Shown: positions 5,886-6,711 of the stretch, in pieces
How positions within the stretch are numbered: the stretch's first letter is position 1
Layout: the number at the start of each line of letters is the position of its first letter
Assembly: GCA_029858755.1 (NCBI GenBank)
Contig: JAOUEK010000110.1
Span: forward strand, 1-6,711
Direction of reading: 5' to 3'
From: Thermoleophilia bacterium
GTDB taxonomy: Bacteria; Actinomycetota; Thermoleophilia; Gaiellales; Gaiellaceae
Length of the DNA stretch: 6,711 nucleotides
Position numbers and translations under genes: made by a program
The notes under the pieces: generated by a model
Told to the model about the DNA's origin: nothing
Seen by the model: the letters and a program-made list of their open reading frames with translations, nothing else
Databases searched by the model: none

Positions 5886-6711
5886 GTGAGCCGGAACGCA
5901 GAAGCCTTCGACCGGTGGATCCGCTCCACGTTCGTCGAGCTGAACACGGCGCTCGAGGAGCTCTACTTCGCCCGGGACGACCGCTCCGACGTCGAGGGCG
6001 TCGGCGACGGGCTGAAGCAGCAGATCCTCGAGGAGGGCCGGGCGTTCGTGCGCGCGCTCGCGATCGAGGGCAACACCGACGAGGGGTTCGACCGGGCGTT
6101 CGACCTGCTCGGCGACCTCGGCCTGTACATGGCCTCGCTGCGGCGCCACGAGCTGACGAACCCCGCTCTCGAGCGGAGGTCCCCCCACGAGGAGGCAACC
6201 GCGCTCGGCCTGCACATCGGCGCCTCGATCGGCATGGTGCCGCGGTTCGCGACCGGCCATCTCGCGACGCACAACGCCGCGCGCGACGGGCGGCAGAAGA
6301 GCTTCACGTCGCTGCCCGACGAGTTCCTCTTCCTCGACTACAACACCCGCGGCATCTTCGCCTACAAGCGCGCCGCCGACGCGCTGTCGCGGATCGCGCC
6401 GCTCGGCATCTCGCATCCCGTGGCGGAGACGCTGTTCGACGACGCGCGGCGCGCGCTCGAGGACGTGTCGGCGTTCAACGACGTGCTCTTCGCCGAGCTC
6501 GACGTCGACCGCTTCTTCTACAGCGTCCGCCCGTACTACAAGCCGTATCGGGTCGGCCGGCAGGAGTACCGGGGCGCGAACGCCGGCGACTTCTCGGGCA
6601 TCAACGAGATCGACCTGCTGCTCGGCCTCTGCCGCGGCAACGACCCCTACTACTCCCAGCTGCTCGTGGACAAGATGCTGTTCATGCGCCCCGAGGATCA
6701 GGCGAGCCTGC
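5886..6711 (+). CDS. PrnB/DUF1864-family protein (indoleamine 2,3-dioxygenase superfamily), C-terminus cut by window edge
   Basis: Open frame of 275 codons from GTG at 5886 to the window end without a stop. It resembles the PrnB family, named for monodechloroaminopyrrolnitrin synthase, a haem protein related to indoleamine 2,3-dioxygenase that rearranges the ring of 7-chlorotryptophan in pyrrolnitrin synthesis. Recognisable blocks are LGDLGLYMASLRRHEL (75-90), FTSLPDEFLFLDYNTRG (140-156), DRFFYSVRPYYKPYRVG (208-224) and EYRGANAGDFSGINEIDLLL (227-246). These were matched from memory to the family, not by search. The haem-ligand histidine lies near the C-terminus in PrnB and would be outside the window. 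No signal peptide or membrane helix is seen, so it is probably cytoplasmic. A GGGGG stretch (5874-5878) sits seven bases before the GTG; the frame is open further upstream (for example a TTG at 5835), but that part is not family-like. It follows the PEP-mutase-like gene by 118 bases on the same strand. Its real substrate is unknown; pyrrolnitrin synthesis should not be assumed. Confidence 0.7.
   Translation, partial: MSRNAEAFDRWIRSTFVELNTALEELYFARDDRSDVEGVGDGLKQQILEEGRAFVRALAIEGNTDEGFDRAFDLLGDLGLYMASLRRHELTNPALERRSPHEEATALGLHIGASIGMVPRFATGHLATHNAARDGRQKSFTSLPDEFLFLDYNTRGIFAYKRAADALSRIAPLGISHPVAETLFDDARRALEDVSAFNDVLFAELDVDRFFYSVRPYYKPYRVGRQEYRGANAGDFSGINEIDLLLGLCRGNDPYYSQLLVDKMLFMRPEDQASL

Noticed and set aside
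5460..6416. Minus-strand open frame of 318 codons opposite the PrnB-like gene
   Set aside because: The plus strand reads as a coherent family-like protein over the same stretch, and the minus-strand translation has the low-complexity look of an antisense shadow.

Overview
The window is uniformly very GC-rich, with G or C at almost every third codon position, several GTG starts and tightly packed genes. This suggests a high-GC actinobacterium, possibly Thermoleophilia/Solirubrobacterales-like. That placement is inferred from composition and gene style only; there is no rRNA or other marker gene.

Positions 1-4583 (minus strand) hold a MoxR/DUF58/von Willebrand factor A operon. In transcription order it contains a MoxR-type AAA+ ATPase (4583-3561), a DUF58 protein (3564-2638), a membrane-anchored VWA protein (2641-1679), a small predicted secreted protein with six cysteines that I do not recognise (1682-975), and a second membrane-anchored VWA protein (978 to the window edge, C-terminus missing). 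Each junction is a 4-base stop/start overlap (GTGA three times, ATGA once), so the five genes are almost certainly co-transcribed and probably translationally coupled. By family precedent, MoxR ATPases act as chaperone-like remodelers with VWA/DUF58 partners, often affecting envelope or stress functions. The actual client here is unknown. The secreted protein between the two VWA paralogs is the least explained member.

Positions 4584-4977 form a divergent intergenic region of about 394 bases. It carries two 8-base direct repeats spaced by 11 bases close to the MoxR start, a strong imperfect hairpin at 4699-4729, and a weak 45-codon minus-strand reading frame at 4813-4950.

Positions 4978-5767 (plus strand) encode an isocitrate lyase/PEP mutase superfamily protein that is split by a frameshift near 5360. 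The N-terminal half reads in one frame and the C-terminal half in the next. It is either a recent pseudogene or a sequence error in a GC-rich run.

Positions 5886-6711 (plus strand) hold the first 275 codons of a protein resembling the PrnB/DUF1864 family, relatives of indoleamine 2,3-dioxygenase. The gene runs off the window, so the C-terminal region expected to carry the haem ligand cannot be seen. The short spacing and shared orientation suggest, but do not prove, that the PEP-mutase-like and PrnB-like genes work together.
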